A stretch of 47,472 nucleotides of DNA from CAZLIC01 sp964559535 (GTDB lineage Bacteria; Pseudomonadota; Alphaproteobacteria; Rhodobacterales; Rhodobacteraceae). Below, one piece after another: positions 46,614 through 47,472 of the stretch. The stretch covers positions 1 to 47,472 of the forward strand of contig CAZLIC010000027.1 in NCBI GenBank assembly GCA_964559535.1. Reading direction: 5' to 3'. Position numbers and translations under genes: made by a program. Positions within the stretch are counted from its first letter, which is position 1; the number at the start of each line of letters is the position of its first letter. Under the pieces are notes generated by a model. It was not told the DNA's origin and searched no databases. It saw only the letters and a program-made list of their open reading frames with translations.

Positions 46614-47472
46614 GTAACCGTCCGGTCTGACCGCTACCCGTTCCAGCGCCAGGGCAGTAGGTCATCGACCTTGGTGATCTTGTAGTCTGGGATGCGGGCG
46701 AGGGTGTCGGCGAGCCAGGCATGGGGATCGACGGCGTTGAGCTTGGCCGTTTCGATCAGGGTGTAGGCGATGGAGGCGGCCTTGCCGCCAGCCTCGGAAC
46801 CCACGAAGAGGTAGTTCTTCCGTCCCAGGGCGACAGCACGCATGCCTCGTTCGGCCGCGTTGTTATCCAGTTCGAGGATGCCGTGGTCGAGGTAGGTGCG
46901 CATGCGTTCCATGCGGGTCAGGGCGTAGCGGATGGCGGCCGCGAGCGGGGATTTTCCCGAGATCGTGGTGAGTTGCATGGCCAGCCATCGTTCCAGATCG
47001 TCGAAGACCGGGGCCGCATGTGCCTTGCGAAGTTCGACCCGGACATCCGGTGGCGAACCTCTGGCCTCTTTCTCCACAGCATAGAGTTGGGCGATGCGGC
47101 CGATGGCTTCTTCGGCGATGGGGGAGCTTTGGGATCGATGGATGTCGACGAACTTGCGCCGGACATGTGCCATGCAGGCGACCTCGCGGATGGTGCCAGA
47201 GCGGTAGAGATCCTCGAACCCGGCATAGCCGTCGGCATGCATCCAACCGCGGTAGCGGGCGAGATGGTCCTTTGGGTGCTGGCCTTTGCGGTCGCCGGAG
47301 AAGCGATACCAGGCTGCGGGTGGGGTCGCGCCACCCCAAGGCCGCTCGTCGCGGGCGTAGGTCCAGAGCCGGGCGGTTTGCGTCTTGCCTGTGCCGGGTG
47401 CGAGCATGCTGACCGGTGTGTCATCCGCGAAGATCGCCTCTGCCGACAGGACATGACGACCGAGGGCATCGG
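46614..47472 (-). mobile_element. Second IS66-family element, partial at window edge
   Basis: The terminal repeat GTAACCGTCCGGTCTGACCG starts at 46614. The element continues past the window end. It is a related but not identical copy, inverted with respect to the IS66 at 40849-43209. The two copies flank the bactofilin-WGR-RES segment in inverted orientation. Confidence 0.88.
46634..47472 (-). CDS. tnpC: IS66 transposase TnpC, partial
   Basis: The C-terminal 279 residues of an IS66 transposase run off the window edge. The Asp in FADDTPVSML, MHADGYAGFEDLY and the Glu in NNAAERGMRA are present. It differs from the other copy at scattered positions (for example KDHLARY versus KEHLARF), so it is a sibling IS and not a recent duplicate. 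Whether this copy has an intact N-terminus cannot be seen. Confidence 0.9.
   Translation of the reverse strand, partial: DALGRHVLSAEAIFADDTPVSMLAPGTGKTQTARLWTYARDERPWGGATPPAAWYRFSGDRKGQHPKDHLARYRGWMHADGYAGFEDLYRSGTIREVACMAHVRRKFVDIHRSQSSPIAEEAIGRIAQLYAVEKEARGSPPDVRVELRKAHAAPVFDDLERWLAMQLTTISGKSPLAAAIRYALTRMERMRTYLDHGILELDNNAAERGMRAVALGRKNYLFVGSEAGGKAASIAYTLIETAKLNAVDPHAWLADTLARIPDYKITKVDDLLPWRWNG

Overview
The window reads as about 47 kb of a GC-rich alphaproteobacterial conjugative plasmid, most likely from the Rhodobacterales. The evidence is a repABC replicon with a legible counter-transcribed RNA and two tandem parS palindromes, a complete VirB-type type IV secretion (T4SS) operon, a VirD4/relaxase/MobC mobilization block, a VirC1/VirC2-like pair, and accessory families common on rhizobial and roseobacter plasmids (RHE_PE00001 family, large ParB-like proteins, IS66, a recombinase-in-trio element). 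No tRNA, rRNA or CRISPR array was seen.

Layout. 1-1750: an IS3 element whose orfB is cut at about 1202, abutting a truncated restriction-endonuclease-like gene. 1927-5383: a RIT element, three overlapping tyrosine recombinase genes between 112-bp inverted repeats. 5347-8652: a tiny membrane protein gene with a hairpin-rich upstream region, a hypothetical protein and a large ParB-like protein. 8768-12401: parS pair, repC, ctRNA, repB, repA. 12577-18945: plasmid maintenance and accessory genes (VapBC, serine recombinase, RHE_PE00001 protein, class II Fic protein, HTH protein, two secreted proteins). 19114-30536: the virB operon on the plus strand. 30763-32895: a visibly AT-richer gene for a CHAT (caspase-like) protease, placed between the convergent virB11 and virD4. 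33143-37436: virD4, relaxase and mobC on the minus strand. 37437-38393: a long gene-free stretch with a nested palindrome that is the best oriT candidate. 38394-39829: virC1/virC2-like genes. 39869-46554: accessory genes, two WGR genes (one split by IS66, one decayed), a bactofilin and a three-gene operon ending in an Xre/MbcA-RES toxin-antitoxin pair. 46614-end: a second IS66 copy in inverted orientation.

How the parts work together: repABC gives replication, copy control and segregation. VapBC and RES-Xre probably add post-segregational stability. MobC and the relaxase would process oriT, VirC1/VirC2 may help recruit the relaxosome, VirD4 couples it, and VirB1-B11 form the channel and pilus. 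The mobile elements sit at the window edges and in accessory gaps; none interrupts a transfer or replication gene.

The observations most worth follow-up are the CHAT protease cargo, the RES-Xre operon with an unrecognised 446-residue first gene and its own legible promoter, the transglycosylase with VirB5-like ends, the RIT termini with a recombinase-core-like palindrome, and a recurrent TGCAAAA motif in the promoters of several accessory genes. All functional calls come from reading motifs and context; no database search was run.
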